From contig CANTFK010000072.1 of assembly GCA_947646735.1 (NCBI GenBank), forward strand, positions 248,001-312,000: a DNA stretch of 64,000 bases, in the 5' to 3' direction. Each line of letters begins with the position of its first letter. The first letter of the stretch is position 1. The position numbers and the translations under genes were made by a program. Below the pieces are notes generated by a model. It was not told where the DNA came from and did no database searches. It saw only the letters and a list, made by a program, of their open reading frames with translations. This DNA comes from Peronospora farinosa (lineage: Eukaryota; Oomycota; Peronosporomycetes; Peronosporales; Peronosporaceae). This document shows, piece by piece, positions 9,544 through 18,662 of this stretch.

Positions 9544-11093
9544 TTTCGACCCCCGTGCTTTCGATCCGAACTCAGATCGCTGAATCCTACGCGAATGATT
9601 CCTTCTATGCAGGAATCATCAACTATCTCATGGACCCGAGCGAAAAATTACTCGCGAAGTTGACGAAACCAACACGCGACAACATCAAGCGCTACGCGCT
9701 TGACGGTCCGTTGCTGACGTACACGATGGACGTCTTTGACTCCCCGCGTGTCGCCATCCCTGCTGATGACGACCTTCGAGCCCGATTAATTCATAAATTT
9801 CACGACAGCCCAGCTGGCGGACACCTGGGTCGCGAGAAGACGTTTGCAGCTATTTCTCGCGTATTTTTCTGGCCGCGAATGTATAAATACATCCAGAAAT
9901 GGGTGCGCTCCTGTGAAACCTGTCAGCGTGTGAAGCCCGCGCCATCCTCACAAGCCCCATTGCGTCCGCTTCCGATTGCTACGGAAGCCTGGCGCTCGGT
10001 CAGCATGGATTTATCTTTGGCCTTCCACCGGATGAACAGAAACGCACGGGCGTATTGGTTCTAGTGGATCGATTCAGCAAAATGGTGCATTTTTCTCCGG
10101 TCTCCGCCCACATTACGGCGGAGACGACAGCGAAGATCTTCATTGATCTTATCTTAAGGCATCACGGCTTGCCAGAATCTATTTATTCGAACCGTGACCC
10201 GCATTTCACTTCGGCTTTCTGGGCCTAGACATAAGCAACCGCGTGCCTAATTTCACGCGGTTGCTTATGTCTACGGCGTGCCCATCCAGAGACGGATGGG
10301 CAAACGGAGCGTGTGAACAGAGTGCTCGAAGATGTCTTGCGCAGTTACGCAACATCGTTCTCATCATGGAGTTCATTTCTTCCACTTGCAGAGTTTGCAA
10401 TCAACAATGCTGTCCATGCTTCAACCGGGTTGACCCCCTTTTCGTTAACAACGCGAGGCATGCTCGCGTTCCGGCGCTGCTTGCTCTCTCAGCTTCAGAA
10501 CACCCTGTTTCCAAGCTTGGTGGGGGAGTATCTACGGATGGAATTGCGCCGAAACTATTGATGATTGATTACGATGCGCATAAGGTTGCTGCCGATGCAC
10601 CTAATACTGGTAATTTTGTGGCCAACGGCATATCGACTCCTGACGCGATGCTTTCCATCGCGTCTCCCGTTGCCAATTTTGCTCCAAAAGAGAATACGTC
10701 GTCTGTAAGTTCGGCTGCAGTAACCGAATTCCTACTATTACGACAAGGAATCACGAATTTTGTGCGTGATGCGTTACAAGAGGACGAAAGAATATGTTGA
10801 TATTTCGAGAGGGTGACAGAGAATTATTATCAACAAGTGGATTACCGAACACCTCAGTGACGAATTTGGGCGCTAATAAGTTAGCGCCAAGATATATTGG
10901 CCCATTTCGGGTTGTTAAGGTGCATGGTGACGCTTACACGCTAGACATACCTACATCTATGCGTTTGCACCCGACGTTATACGTCGGGCGCCTCAAGGCT
11001 TACCTGCCGGCGGATCTCCCTTCGAATCTTCCCCGCTCTTCTGTGCCGGCTCGAAATCCGACATCCCTTGACGACGACGTTGACGACGACTAA
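9465..11093 (+). pseudogene. Pol: integrase zinc domain, core and C-terminal segment
   Basis: The HHCC zinc domain is clear at about 9790-9950 (HKFHDSPAGGHLGREKTF; SCETCQRVKPAP). The DDE core is spread over several frames: MDLSLAF near 10000 and NRDPHF near 10190, each with a catalytic D, and NRVLEDVL near 10315 with the E. Stops and shifts occur near 10060 and 10226-10273. At the second site a perfect 20-bp inverted repeat replaces normal sequence. The GPFRVV and LHPTLYVGRLKAY segments near 10900-11000 are the usual integrase C-terminus that precedes a chromodomain. The core is disrupted, so it should be inactive. Confidence 0.8.
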
Positions 11094-11360
11094 GACCAAG
11101 TCCTTCCCGAACGCGTGCAGACTCGACCTGCTGGGGTCCTCCGAACGCAGTCGTCTCAAGATGACGTAGGCGCTCAACCAGTACCAGCTGCTCACGTCGA
11201 GTCCGCTCAGCAGCCTCAGTCGCAGCATCCGCACGATCTTGAGCTCTCTCAGCCATTCGCGAGCATCAAGTAGGGCATTCTTCGACTCCTCGGCTTCAGC
11301 GCGGAGTAGGCGCAGCTCATCATTCGACTTTACAGGCGCCCGATTACGAGAATCGGCGCT
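10993..11360 (-). other. Antisense, coiled-coil-like open frames between integrase and chromodomain
   Basis: On the strand opposite pol two neighbouring frames encode charged, helix-prone sequence: one from an ATG near 11360 (MSADSRNRAPVKSNDELRLL) and one from 11256 (MAERAQDRADAATEAAERTR). One indel would join them into about 120 residues. The pol-sense reading is a Q/P/S-rich linker, whose complement naturally reads Leu/Glu/Arg-rich, so this may have no function. No promoter evidence is visible. Confidence 0.25.
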
Positions 11361-11410
11361 CATCGCCAGAGGTCTTCCGTCGTGATGCTCCTCCTCCCTT
11401 AGTTGATGAA

Positions 11411-11620
11411 TCGGGTGCGCGACGCTGGATTGTCGACCGAATTGTCGACCACAAGGATCACAAGCCCCAGGCGCCGAGTAATAACTCGGCGCCCATGAAG
11501 AAGCGTGTCGAGAAACATTACAGGGTTCGCTGGTTGGGATATTCCCCGGCGGAAGATACATGGGAGCCATCGAGTACGCTGTTCCAAGATGTACCAGACG
11601 TGGTCGAAGTTTATGAGTCG
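11411..11620 (+). pseudogene. Pol: C-terminal chromodomain
   Basis: After ARRWIVDRIVDHKD (about 11420-11460) comes the chromodomain core YRVRWLGYSPAEDTWEP (near 11519-11570), with the aromatic and acidic residues usual in chromoviruses. Such domains steer integration towards marked chromatin. This assigns the element to the chromovirus branch of Ty3/Gypsy. A perfect 10-bp hairpin (11470-11479/11484-11493, loop AATA) lies inside it, in what would be a loop of the domain. Confidence 0.9.
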
Positions 11621-11801
11621 CGTAGGAAGACGGCTATAGCGAGTGATGCTGCCGATTCCATCCCCAATCTCGCGAGCCGTGATGCTCGCGAGCAACAGAA
11701 CTTTGACGACGAGTCCCCGAGCGATTCCGAGATCTATTATGAGGCTCGAGAAAAGTTGGATGGCATTTGCGACTATGTGGGTTGCCATAGCGATTCGAAT
11801 A

Positions 11802-11873
11802 TGGCGCACGTGGGGATCGAACCAGCGACATCACGATCAAGAACTCAGTGGTAAACCACTTCACCAAAGGAAT
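11802..11873 (-). other. Degenerate tRNA-like sequence inside the chromovirus
   Basis: On the minus strand a 72-nt stretch has an A-box-like TGGTGAAGTGG (11856-11866) and a perfect B-box-like GGTTCGATCC (11814-11823) at tRNA spacing, and it ends GCGCCA. The D-stem partly pairs (GTG/CAC). The acceptor, anticodon and T stems do not pair properly, so this is not a working tRNA gene. It could be a captured tRNA copy or the head of a SINE. Confidence 0.4.
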
Positions 11874-12047
11874 GATAGCGAATGAAGAGTTTCGTTATGA
11901 CTTCTCGCAATTCTGGATGATTCGCGCCGATATAACGGTATAGCGTCCACGGGATCAAGTGTGCGTCCGTGACTCGTGGTGTCTGTTCCCTGCAGATCGT
12001 ACGGTTGTTGTCGTCAGATATAACCCTTGCGCGCGCGGCCAGGGTCA

Positions 12048-12167
12048 TGCTGCTCAGTTGTGTGTTACTGAGCAGGTTCGAGGTTGTGTCGCTGCATTAG
12101 TGGTGAAAAGAATCATTTTCAAGTTATGTGCTTACGTTGTAGTAAGCACAACTTAAAGAGGGGGTGA
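12048..12167 (+). pseudogene. Pol: Cys-rich tail ending at the right LTR
   Basis: One frame reads C-X-C-ISGEKNHFQVMCLRC and then a TGA at 12165-12167, which is the last codon before the right LTR. The pattern KNHFQ...CXXC also ends the old copy at 3560-3676. It may be a zinc-binding extension beyond the chromodomain. It is not in frame with the chromodomain frame here. Confidence 0.4.
12155..12164 (+). promoter_or_regulatory. Polypurine tract (AAAGAGGGGG region)
   Basis: The purine run AAAGAGGGGG lies three bases before the right LTR, the standard site for plus-strand DNA priming in Ty3/Gypsy replication. A 9-bp hairpin (12127-12135/12142-12150) sits just upstream. Confidence 0.75.
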
Positions 12168-12486
12168 TGTAATGGGGCAACCTATTACATAAGTAGTTAT
12201 AGGATTAGTACATAATTACATAAGTAGGAATAGGGCAGTATCCGATTAGCGGATACTGCGCGTCATTTTATTATTGTTTTATTATTGGGGTGCCAGACCC
12301 AATAATTAGCCAATAATAAATTAACTTCCATATTGAGTGGTTCCCTTGAGCTAGGGAACATATTCGCACTTACTGCGAATTAAAACTAAAACAAAAATAA
12401 AACAGAGTTATATTTACGAGATAATTAAGAGCGCTTCCTCAACGCCCTTTTAGTGCAAGACGGTAACGGGTCCTTAGCCCGTTACA
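12168..12486 (+). repeat. Right LTR (319 bp)
   Basis: It has the same length as the left LTR. It differs from it at 12208 (G for A) and 12346 (T for A); the second change falls in the loop of hairpin 4, so every stem is kept. TCAGA follows at 12487-12491. Confidence 0.95.
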
Positions 12487-12491
12487 TCAGA
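12487..12491. repeat. Target-site duplication, right copy (TCAGA)
   Basis: This matches the left copy at 5072-5076. Removing the element and one copy rejoins a single Helitron reading frame. Confidence 0.9.
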
Positions 12492-13890
12492 TGCAATACT
12501 ATTCGTATATGCTCCATCCGCGACCACCTGAGCAGCATTTGTTTTAGGCCGGACGTTTGCTGCAAAAATATTTTTGGTACATGGGCGTGTGCCGAGCAAA
12601 ATCGCTTGCAGTTCATCTCCAGTCACCAAAGCGATATGCATTGTGAACTTTATCGGAAATTATGGACTTAATAAACGAGACTGATCACGATGCGACATAA
12701 ATTGGCTGAAACATGACTCTACCCTCCGCTTTTGCTGGCAGCGATTGCCAGATGAGCCAGCTATGTCAGGACGCTATGGCTATCGTGCGCAAGTATGGTC
12801 GACCGGATCTTTTGCGACTTCTACGTGTATCCAAAATGGCCTAAGATTATAACCGAGCTGGAACCAGGGCAATAGCCTCATGATCAGCCGGACTTGGTGG
12901 CAAGAACATTTATCAACAAATTGCAGGATCTTATGACAAACCTTTTTGAGCAAACATGTTTGGAACGGTGGTCAATAAGTTTGGTGATTGAGCTCCAAAA
13001 AGCGACTTTCCCCACGCGCACATCCTTATCGTCCTGGAAGAGGCATCCAAGCTCCGTCCTCCACAACATATTGATTCGGCAGTCTCCGCAGAGATCTCTG
13101 ACCCAGCCACTCATCCTGATGCATATCAGACGGTCACAGGTTGTTTGGTCCATGGGCCGTGTAGCACAGATAACACCAATGCACCAAATGGAAGAAGTGA
13201 ATTGCAGCAAGTGCAATTCACCTTCGAATGTTTTCGACTAAGACTTTCGCCGATCAAGATGAGTTACCGACGTCGTGACAATGGATGATATTTTGAAGAT
13301 GAAAGGATCCGTCGTGTTGATAATCGATGTATTTTGCTGCATATCTGTACCTGTCATCCAAACATAATGCGCACATCTACATGAGGTGAGTTGGAGGCGA
13401 GCAAAATGTACTCAGCACTTTACGATGTTGACTTCAGACATCTTTTCATACTGAGTTGCTCTTCGATCTCCATCAAATATGTCTTTAAGTATTATACAAG
13501 GTCCATGATCGCACGACAGTGGTGGTTGAAGATGTAAAGATAGTCCAGCAATGCATCGACGCGCAATATGTTTCGGCTCCAGGGGCGTGCTGGCGCATCT
13601 TGGGCTTTAAGACGCACGATGACTCGCATCTAATTCAACGCCTGTAGGTCCATTTGCCAGATTAGCAACAAGTTGCATTCAACGCAAATGGTGATTTGGT
13701 GGATGCAGTGAACAACGACCGAGCATGTAAAACGACACTCACACAGCGGTTTGAGCTCAACCTCTCCAGCGTGTTGACCCGTGGCACAACTTACTTGGAT
13801 TTGCCATCGCAATTCATCTGGAAAATTGAAATATCAGAAAACAATGGACGGTGCGAAAGCGAGGGATGTGCGTCGGCCGTCTTTACTTTG
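12487..13890 (+). pseudogene. Helitron Rep (HUH nuclease) part, decayed, continuing from 5076
   Basis: This carries the right half of the interrupted Helitron protein. AEQNRLQF lies near 12590-12615, and LPSAFAGSDCQMSQ with QDAMAIVRKYGRPDL at 12720-12810. The HUH-type motif region FPHAHILIVLE is at about 13007-13040, followed by HGPC near 13150, YRRRD near 13265, a NAHIYM segment near 13365-13385 and ACWRILGF near 13585-13610. The run TLTQRFELN continues to YLDLPSQFIWK at 13732-13824. Several stops and shifts are present. Similarity fades near 13890 and the helicase half is missing, so the copy is truncated as well as interrupted. Confidence 0.8.
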
Positions 13891-14083
13891 TAAGCCCATC
13901 ATAATTACCTTAGTCAATGGAGTTAGATGATGGGTTCGAAGATCAAAAGGCAGACTTTGCTCACCATGAGTGTTGGAACGACGAGTACACATTGACCTGC
14001 GGAATGACAGGTACACATTGACAGTCATACTTAATAATATACCTGAGCCAATCGGGTGTAAAATGATGGGCCAATCTACTCTC

Positions 14084-14220
14084 AGCGTAGAATTCGCGCA
14101 CCTATCCGTCAAAACGACGGACACACAATCTAGCGATGCGCTGCGTTAAGGATGCCTATATATATTATTAGCGTAGAATTCGCGCACCATGTGCGTCAAA
14201 ACGACGGGGGAACATCCTAG
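14084..14220 (+). repeat. Two related copies of a possible Helitron 3' terminus
   Basis: The sequence AGCGTAGAATTCGCGCACC...CGTCAAAACGACGG occurs at 14084-14120 and again at 14170-14207. Each copy holds a small hairpin with loop AAAAC (6-bp stem 14105-14110/14116-14121; 4-bp stem 14194-14197/14203-14206). CTAG follows 8 and 10 bases later (14130-14133, 14217-14220). A hairpin followed closely by CTRR is the classic Helitron end. The second CTAG is followed by T, as expected. The stems are short, so this is tentative. Confidence 0.35.
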
Positions 14221-14231
14221 TGTACTAAAGT

Positions 14232-14297
14232 AATATCACATATGTGATTTTCCTTACACCACATTCTACTATAGGAATATCACAGTTGTGATATTCC
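14232..14297. repeat. Paired palindromes, 44-bp period
   Basis: AATATCACATATGTGATT (14232-14249) and a perfect 11-bp inverted repeat (14274-14284/14287-14297) are related copies, each followed by CCNTACACC. They resemble miniature-transposon ends, but no flanking duplication is evident. Confidence 0.45.
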
Positions 14298-14299
14298 CT

Positions 14300-16067
14300 A
14301 CACCTCAATGCGCAGAAAGAGGCAAAATGACAAGTGTCGGTGCACAATAATGGATGTTCTGGCATCATCATTAATACGTTCGTCAGCGTCGTTTGTCGTG
14401 TGGATGCAGGTCAAGAGTAAAAGTGGATAATGATTAAAGTGAATACACTTATTTGGTCTTACATGGGTAACAAGTATTGCATGCATCCTGACGGTATGCC
14501 ATGTCTGCATTGCAATTGATAGATTGCATGTATGCAGGATAAAATGGTAGGGTTGCCCATGGCGGCTTAACATGTGCTTACCGCTTTGATTACCCCGACT
14601 GTTGCTAAGCCAACTGTGTGTCCTTGCTAACAGGCCGACTACTATGTAAGTTTGCCATCGTGGCGCTGAAGATCCGCAGAAGAGCTACGTTTTGGAAGCA
14701 GAGGAAACGTCTGCATCGCTTACGGGTCAGTATCAACTTGCCGAAAAGTGAAGGTTTCTAGCTGCCAATACCAAAACATCAGCCAAACTAAGCGCCCTCG
14801 CTCAGCTGCTACGATCGGAAAGCGATGAAAATTCTCCTCGTCATCTCCGATGGTCGCGATAGCTTTCGGGCTAATGAACCCAGCAAGGCAGCAAGAGAAA
14901 CACGTGATTGTCGCTTGCCCTGCCTTCGAACCATCCTGGCTTTTCGGCCAAACGACACCAGGATGGTCGCGCTCCAAAATTTCCACGAAGAGGCGAGACG
15001 CACAAGAGAGGACATGCGGGCGAAGATCACCACAACAGCGCGCGAAGAGCTATTTCAAATGATACCTGCTGGTACCTATCGGTACGAGTATTATAACGTT
15101 CCTTGACAGTAAAAAAGCTTACCTGATCACATCATCGGCAGTGGCGGAAACGGAAACGCCATCATTAGACGCCCACATACCGAGTGCCTTCGCGCTGGCA
15201 ACATTGCATGTTGCAGCAACGCCGCTGGATTGTGCTTCTGTACATTCTATGCAATACGTCACTGCGTGCGCAAAAACAGCTGGTGCGATTAAAGCAGGGA
15301 CATGATTTGTCCTGGCTATGTGAGTGTTGACAGCTCTTTGGATGGCGTGCAGAGACGGGAGGAGACGCCGCATTTCAATGTCCTGGCGATATCCATGCGT
15401 ACCCATTAGCCAGCGACTTGCCTCGCGCAATAGTGCAGACGCTAGACAACAGCACAAGAGACGCCGATAGCAACCCATACCATGTACTGCTGATGCATAG
15501 CTCGGAAGCGATCACTTTTTTCTGTAGCGTCGATCGTGCCCTAATCTCCTTGATGACCAATGAATTGTGTCCACTGCCACACGCAGAAACTTCAACTGCG
15601 CCGCTTCGCCCCAGCCCCGGTGCTGTCGACGAGGTGTTCGGTATGTGCTGAAATGATACCGGTCCCATCTGGATTGTGTTGTCTAGAGACGGGTCTATCC
15701 TAATACGAGCAGCAGGACGAGCAACATGAGCACATGAATCTTAGCCTACATGTCGTGCTTTAGCAACTCGAGCAAGCCATAGTAGTAAGATTCGTCAGGG
15801 CAGATTCCTTTAGTCATATGAATACAGCAGCAAGATTGATCCAGTACTGTTCAATGCCGTTCAAATTCGTGTCGTAGGCTGCTGCTTAAACGACAATAGT
15901 TGTGAGCCTAGCTCGTACATGCTGTAAGCATTTTACAATAAGAGCTAGAGTACTGCTATTTTGACAGGTTCCGATGCATAGTCTTTGAATAGAGAGGGGT
16001 CAGAGTACCATATCGTTGCGTTAGCGTGTGCACAGAGTGTTTGCTCTTTCACTGAAACCAAACGCGA
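14300..16067. other. No recognisable gene
   Basis: Several open frames of 60-120 codons exist on both strands (for example 14825-15106 plus and 15119-15478 minus). None resembles a known family, shows a start context, or continues across splice sites. The stretch probably holds the promoter of the Myb gene at its right end and unidentified debris. Confidence 0.5.
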
Positions 16068-17057
16068 GTGTCCCAAGTCGGGAAAATGGAACGTAGACGA
16101 CGCGCTCGCAAAGCACGGCTCGGGAGCAGTCAATTCGGTGTCTCGGGTCGCACAATCAGCGGTGGTGGACTGCTATCTCAAAGCGCGTGCTCTTTCCATT
16201 CCCAAGATCTGCTACCCTATCCTGCATATCTGCAAGATCAATTCGTGCCTTTAGCAGACCTAAAATTGGCATTCACCAGTGGCAATTCCGTCTGGCCGAT
16301 CGCGTCATCCCGTGAGAACATCGAGTCGATCTTGTATCAGTTGAAAATTTGCGTCGCTTGTGTAGAGTGGCTGAGGAAGGAGAAGCTGGAGAGCAACAAG
16401 ACAGGAGACATGTCATTTGCCCACATGGTCGAAAACGCTGCAGCAGGGAACGAGTGGACACAGCAGCAGATGAGTGAAACGAAGGCGCCAGAGGGCCGTG
16501 GACTCTGGTCGCCCGAGGAGCATCAGCTCTTTGTGCATGGTATCAAGATGTTCCCGTCCGGGCCCTGGAAGGATATTGCAAGCCACGTGGGCACACGCAC
16601 GGCTCGGCAGACAATGACTCACGCTCAAAAGTACCGACAGAAGATTGCGCGGCGGCTGCGTAACGTCCGCATGAGTGGCAAACACAACTTGCCGTTCCTT
16701 ATGGACCAATCCTCGCGTTTTAATGCGCTGCTGAGTAACGACGAGCAATTCAATGACTCGATCTTGGCCACGTCGTTGGCCATTGCAGCCGAACACGACC
16801 TGGACTTGCTGGGTGAGACGGGCATGGACGACAATACGTCGCCCATGCAGAGACAGATGGGTATGAGCACTCAGGCCAATCTTGTCATGGAGCTCATGGG
16901 TACGAATACGTATCAGAAGCAGCTGCCGTTGGCAATAGACTTTTCCGCCACGGAAGGTAGTCCGTACTATCTGGATGATCCGTCATTTGAGCCGAGCGAC
17001 ATTGAGTTTGACAAGTGTATAGACTTCTTGATTGAGACCTTCCACCGTGAGACCTGA
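16068..17057 (+). CDS. SHAQKYF-class single-repeat Myb transcription factor
   Basis: One Myb repeat lies at about residues 144-193. It has the WSPEEHQLF first helix, GPWKDIASHVG, and the diagnostic third-helix motif RQTMTHAQKYRQKI, the oomycete form of SHAQKYF. Such proteins are nuclear DNA-binding regulators; in Phytophthora relatives many act during sporulation and infection stages. The C-terminal half (residues 200-329) is acidic and Ser/Asn-rich and has no known domain. The start is uncertain. The ATG at 16068 opens the frame, but the first about 110 residues look poorly constrained, and an ATG at 16410 (MSFAHMVENA) or an unseen upstream exon is possible. A broken Myb copy lies 700 bp downstream on the same strand. 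Confidence 0.8.
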   Translation: MSQVGKMERRRRARKARLGSSQFGVSGRTISGGGLLSQSACSFHSQDLLPYPAYLQDQFVPLADLKLAFTSGNSVWPIASSRENIESILYQLKICVACVEWLRKEKLESNKTGDMSFAHMVENAAAGNEWTQQQMSETKAPEGRGLWSPEEHQLFVHGIKMFPSGPWKDIASHVGTRTARQTMTHAQKYRQKIARRLRNVRMSGKHNLPFLMDQSSRFNALLSNDEQFNDSILATSLAIAAEHDLDLLGETGMDDNTSPMQRQMGMSTQANLVMELMGTNTYQKQLPLAIDFSATEGSPYYLDDPSFEPSDIEFDKCIDFLIETFHRET

Positions 17058-17749
17058 GGCAGCTGCCGTGATGCTCTCTGGAATCGAAGCGTATTTATTT
17101 GATGAGACCCGGCGAGCGTCTGGCAGCTGCGGGATGAGGAATGAAGGGAGCACTAGAGACAGAGAACGGGTGAGGAAAAGCACGCCGTGAACGTACGTGT
17201 GGCCGCCTCGAGAGCGTGAAGAAGTGTATAGACACAGTAATATATTATGATAAAGAGCCATCCATTTTGACAAACACTGGCTAGTATGCATCAAGCATCC
17301 AGCTTCTTCTTCAGAATCTTTCTAGCTAAATGTAGTGATGTTAACTACGCGATGCTGTCGGAGCGATTCATTGGCGTCATTTGATCGAGCAAAACCTTGA
17401 AGGCGATCGAAAGGGACGCTAGTCAAAAAGGATGACGAGCTTGGTCCTGAACGTTGTCAGCCAACCAGGGAGATCGATCTTGGTGCAATTCCAAAGTCGA
17501 TGGATACTTTGTCATAAGCATGGGCGTATGACGTCGACATGCCACCTACAGACGAAGCACATTTGGTATTGCAGACTGATTTTCCTTGTCGTCGTGGCAC
17601 ATTCTCGTGCGCAAAGATTTGTCGCGCAAGGACCGTCTTGTCGTACGTCTCCCCTTTTTACTTGATGGTCGACTCTGTCGTTTTATAGTTCATACACAAA
17701 GCCGGCCGGGACAGATTGTCACGCCAGCAGTAAGTGAGCAAAACAAGTT
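17058..17749. other. No recognisable gene
   Basis: This covers the 3' flank of the Myb gene and spacer. Two 77-codon plus-strand frames (17432-17665 and 17586-17819) have no recognisable content. Confidence 0.5.
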
Positions 17750-17940
17750 GCGTCTCAGCCGAGAAAGTGTCGGTGTTTTTGGACTGCTTGTGAGCACACC
17801 CGCTTCCTTGAGACAATGAAGTTGTAATCGCGCGGGCCCTGGAAACTCGTAGCAGCCTACATCACCACGCGCAGTACTCGCCAAGCCATGACGCACGCTT
17901 AAAAAATTACCGTCAGAAGGTGAAGCGGCGACTCCGTACC
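17750..17940 (+). pseudogene. Broken SHAQKYF Myb copy
   Basis: A Myb repeat is recognisable as VSAEKVSVFLDCL at 17752-17790. PWKLVAAYITTRSTRQAMTHA follows at 17838-17900, then a stop and frame change inside an A-run (cttaaaaaatt), then NYRQKVKRRLR to about 17937. It matches the DNA-recognition helix of the intact gene at 16068-17057 and lies in the same orientation, so it is probably a decayed tandem duplicate. No usable start or C-terminal domain is seen. Confidence 0.75.
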
Positions 17941-17960
17941 ATTATCTTCATTACAGTTTG

Positions 17961-18662
17961 ATGCCATTCACTGACTCACATGGGTTCCACCACAAGAAAC
18001 GACGTTATACTGCTCGTTTAGACTGGCAGCATCGTATGACAAGAGAAGTTAGACTCCAGTTCTCCTGTTATTGTCGGCGACACGATCGATTATGATTGTT
18101 GGCATTGAGGACACGTCTTTACAGATATCGTGCTGGGCTTTCGTTTCTCCGTCATGGTGGCTGACGATGCTATTGGGTTTACGTCTCTGATTGTGATGAG
18201 GTTTTGCAAACGGAAGAGACATTGTCGATGCACGCTGCTGCTGTGAGTTCAGCATTAGCGTCTGCAACACGAGTCCAAAGCCAAGGGCAGACCCATCACA
18301 AGTCAAGGTATCTAGAACAGATCTGCTAGAAATAATTGTCGGTGTGACATTATCGCAGCACGGAGATACAGCAATGGAGCGCGTGTGCATGGCCACAGCT
18401 TCTTACATGTACACAGTGAATGACGAGACCGTCTATCGAGTCCGATGCGGAAAAGTTGTTGATGAAGAAAGCAAAGCAGTCAGAGCTGTGCTTGCCTCGT
18501 AGTGGTGATCAAAAGTCGGAAGCGATAAGCGCAAGAAACGTGTTTGCTTTGTTCAGACCAAGCCTACCAATATTTAAGCATACATGAAGCTCTTTTTGAC
18601 GGAGTGGCCCATTCATGGAAGAATCCGTTCTGCTTTCAAGTTGCTCTCTGCGCGCAGCCTGA
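17961..18662. other. No recognisable gene
   Basis: This is spacer between the Myb relic and the 3' end of the vezatin-like gene. A 115-codon minus frame (18049-18396) has no recognisable domain. Confidence 0.5.

Larger units (their letters stand above)
5077..12486 (+). mobile_element. Ty3/Gypsy chromovirus, full-length with both LTRs
   Basis: This is a 7,410-bp LTR retrotransposon with 319-bp LTRs starting TG and ending CA. A TGG-type primer site follows the left LTR, and a purine tract precedes the right LTR. Gene order is gag, protease, RT, RNase H, integrase, chromodomain, which defines a chromovirus. The LTRs differ at two sites only (5117 A versus 12208 G; 5255 A versus 12346 T), so insertion was recent. 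Even so the coding part needs several frame changes and has internal stops, so it looks unable to make its own full proteins and may have moved in trans. It sits inside a Helitron Rep relic, flanked by TCAGA. The element contains an exceptional number of perfect short inverted repeats. Confidence 0.95.

Noticed and set aside
11802..11873. Functional tRNA gene
   Set aside because: A and B boxes are present but acceptor, anticodon and T stems do not pair.
5077..12486. An envelope gene that would make the element a retrovirus-like errantivirus
   Set aside because: No membrane-protein frame lies between the chromodomain and the right LTR.
14825..15668. Several 70-120 codon frames on both strands
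   Set aside because: No family similarity, no consistent splice joins and overlapping on both strands; likely chance frames.
15985..16254. Alternative first exon for the Myb at 16068
   Set aside because: The frame differs, it has no Myb-related content, and no clear splice donor joins it to the Myb frame.
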